Assembly: GCA_025934635.1 (NCBI GenBank)
Contig: JAICWX010000393.1
Span: 1 to 7,106, forward strand
Source of the DNA: Streptosporangiaceae bacterium
GTDB taxonomy: Bacteria > Actinomycetota > Actinomycetes > Streptosporangiales > Streptosporangiaceae
Direction: 5' to 3'
Length of the DNA: 7,106 bases
Below the pieces are notes generated by a model. It was not told the origin of the DNA. It saw nothing but the letters and a program-made list of their open reading frames with translations, and did no database searches. Below, in pieces: positions 5,795 to 7,106 of this stretch. A program made the translations under genes and the position numbers. How positions within the stretch are numbered: the first letter of the stretch is position 1; each line of letters begins with the position of its first letter.

Positions 5795-7106
5795 TGGAGA
5801 GACGCGATACTCGCGTACTCGCGCCAACGACGGGGGTCGTCGGCGGCACCGGGGCATCTGAGCCCGAGGCCTGGCAGTCCGTAACTACCATGCCGGGGCT
5901 CTGGCTGATCGCCGGGCTGACCGCTTCTGCCCTGTTCGCCGGCGGAGTGACGCTATTCAGTACCGATCCGCGGCACCGCCTGTGGGGGCAGGCCGCCGTC
6001 TGCGGGTACGCGCTGGCCGCGTTCGCCGTCCTGGCCTGGCGTTCCCGCCCGGTCCGCGGCGTCAACCTCGCCCTGACCGCGGCGGTGGGCGGGGCCATCC
6101 TGTTCCCGCTGCTCTGGCTGATCGCGCACGGCTACGGGGAGCCCGAGGTCGGCGTGGTGGCCCAGTCGGCGCACGAGCTCATCCAGGACGGGACACCGTA
6201 CCGCAGCGCGCAGGCGCTGGCCGGCACCACTGACCCGAACCAGTACAACCCGTACCTGCCCCTGATGGCGGTGTTCGGCGTGCCGCAGGCCCTGCTCGGC
6301 CACGGCGTGCTCACCGACCCCCGGGTCTGGTTCGGCATCGTGTTCATCGGGGTATTCGCGATGGCGCTGCGCGTCGCCGGGGCCCGCGACAGCGTCCGCT
6401 GGGCGCTGCTGCTGACGGCCTCCCCGATCATCGCGTTCGAGCTGTGCGTCGGCGGCACCGACGTGCCCATGGTCGCGTTCATGTGCCTCGGCTTCGCCCT
6501 GCTCTGGGGCTACCGGGAGAACACCACGCTGGCCGCCGGGGCGGCCCTCGGCATCGCGTCGGCGATGAAGGCCACCGCCTGGCCGGCCCTGGCGATAGCC
6601 TTCACCCTCCTCTACGTGCGTGACGGCAAGCGCATGGCCTGGCGTTTCCTCGGCGTCGCGCTGGCCGTGGTCGTGGTCATCGTGGGCCCGTTCGCCATCC
6701 TCAAGCCGGGCTCCCTGATCAAGAACACGATCCTGTTCCCGCTCGGGCTGGCCAGCGTGCACTCGCAGGCCGACAGCCCGCTGCTCGGCCACGTGCTCGC
6801 CTCCACCGGCGTCATCGGCCACACCATCGTGGTCATCCTGCTCGTCGGCTCCGGCCTGGCCATCGCGGCGTCTCTCTTCATCCGCCCGCCCCGCGACGTC
6901 CCGGCCGCGACCATCCGCCTGGTCCTGGGCCTGTCCATCATGTTCGTGCTGGCCCCCTCGACCCGGTTCGGCTACTTCATCTACCCGGCCGCCATGGTCC
7001 TGTGGCTCCTGGTCTCCCAGGCCGGCCGCCGATCCGCCGATCAGCTACCCTCCCCGGCCGACCACCGACCCGCCGGTCACCTAGCCTCCCCGGCCGACCA
7101 CCGACC
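5794..7106 (+). CDS. Polytopic membrane protein, probable GT-C (GT87/DUF2029-like) glycosyltransferase, 3' end beyond the window
   Basis: No stop occurs to the right edge, giving at least 437 codons. The GTG at 5794 is preferred because a -10 box sits at leaderless spacing; the in-frame ATG at 5890 is an alternative but has no SD. From ATG 5890 (add 32 for the GTG numbering) about nine to ten hydrophobic segments alternate with short loops. The first large loop carries GEPEVGVVAQSAHELIQDGTP (83-103) and NQYNPYLPLMAVFGVPQALLG (117-137), the layout of polyprenyl-phosphate-sugar-dependent GT-C enzymes, in which acidic residues near the first periplasmic loop are catalytic. GGTDVP (188-193) and SAMKATAWP (224-232) resemble the K-x-x-x-WP region of GT87 proteins. 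A role in mannosylation or other extracytoplasmic glycan assembly is inferred from family resemblance. The hydrophilic tail after the last helix consists of 12-residue repeats. It is separated from the upstream cluster by pseudogenes and has its own promoter. Confidence 0.75.
   Translation, partial: MERRDTRVLAPTTGVVGGTGASEPEAWQSVTTMPGLWLIAGLTASALFAGGVTLFSTDPRHRLWGQAAVCGYALAAFAVLAWRSRPVRGVNLALTAAVGGAILFPLLWLIAHGYGEPEVGVVAQSAHELIQDGTPYRSAQALAGTTDPNQYNPYLPLMAVFGVPQALLGHGVLTDPRVWFGIVFIGVFAMALRVAGARDSVRWALLLTASPIIAFELCVGGTDVPMVAFMCLGFALLWGYRENTTLAAGAALGIASAMKATAWPALAIAFTLLYVRDGKRMAWRFLGVALAVVVVIVGPFAILKPGSLIKNTILFPLGLASVHSQADSPLLGHVLASTGVIGHTIVVILLVGSGLAIAASLFIRPPRDVPAATIRLVLGLSIMFVLAPSTRFGYFIYPAAMVLWLLVSQAGRRSADQLPSPADHRPAGHLASPADHR
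5808..5823 (+). repeat. Perfect 8-bp tandem duplication
   Basis: TACTCGCG occurs twice back-to-back (5808-5815 and 5816-5823), just downstream of the putative leaderless start. Within the predicted coding sequence it changes the frame phase between copies, so it is not a peptide repeat. A copy-number change would shift the reading frame. Confidence 0.5.
7009..7106 (+). repeat. 36-nt in-frame tandem repeat encoding the C-terminal tail
   Basis: The unit at 7045-7080 (starting CTACCCTCCCC) recurs at 7081-7106 (starting CTAGCCTCCCC), with one difference in the 26 bases visible before the window ends. The preceding 36 nt (7009-7044) match the unit at about 27 of 36 positions and look like a diverged older copy. 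The period is 12 codons and in frame, giving SPADHRP motifs separated by short linkers. The array continues past the edge, so total copy number is unknown. Confidence 0.75.

Noticed and set aside
5953..6822. Minus-strand ORF of 289 codons, rich in His, Asp, Glu and Gln
   Set aside because: It mirrors the plus-strand GT87-like membrane gene, which has proper transmembrane periodicity and GT-C-like loops. A charged, repetitive antisense read of a hydrophobic protein is expected.

Overview
The window is very GC-rich and its genes are packed tightly, with GTG/TTG starts, 1-4 nt stop/start overlaps and strong third-position G/C bias. This fits a high-GC actinomycete (Streptomyces/Streptosporangiales type); the species cannot be told from the sequence.

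Positions 1-4857 hold five plus-strand genes that read as one pathway cluster: the end of a DUF5941-type polytopic membrane protein (cut by the left edge), a CTP-type nucleotidyltransferase of the phosphocholine/inositol-phosphate/aminoethylphosphonate cytidylyltransferase class, an iron-containing-ADH-fold sn-glycerol-1-phosphate dehydrogenase homologue, a membrane CDP-alcohol phosphotransferase, and a family-2 glycosyltransferase. A coherent reading is that the dehydrogenase makes a polyol phosphate, the nucleotidyltransferase makes a CDP-activated head group, the phosphotransferase joins phospho-alcohols at the membrane, and the GT2 enzyme decorates the product, giving a phosphoglycolipid or teichoic-acid-like surface polymer. 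The product is an inference. Two oddities stand out: the phosphotransferase has His where the last catalytic Asp of the family motif should be, and the DUF5941 protein carries what looks like a second phosphotransferase-like membrane region without the catalytic aspartates. A perfect 8-7-8 inverted repeat and a probable leaderless promoter lie between the nucleotidyltransferase and dehydrogenase genes, so the cluster may be two transcription units.

Positions 4858-5736 are a scar. The last 60 codons of a short-chain dehydrogenase/reductase (minus strand) abut, near 5041-5045, the 3' two thirds of a branched-chain amino-acid ABC permease gene (livM type, plus strand). Both lack their 5' ends, and these face each other, as expected if one deletion removed a divergent promoter region and the start of both genes. 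The permease remnant also seems to carry a 1-nt frameshift near 5062.

Positions 5794-7106 hold a large ORF that stays open through the right edge: a polytopic membrane protein resembling GT-C/GT87 (DUF2029-like) glycosyltransferases. It probably starts at a leaderless GTG behind a TACGAT -10 box. Its C-terminal tail is built from a 36-nt (12-residue) tandem repeat that continues past the window. No tRNA, rRNA, CRISPR array, transposase or integrase was seen.
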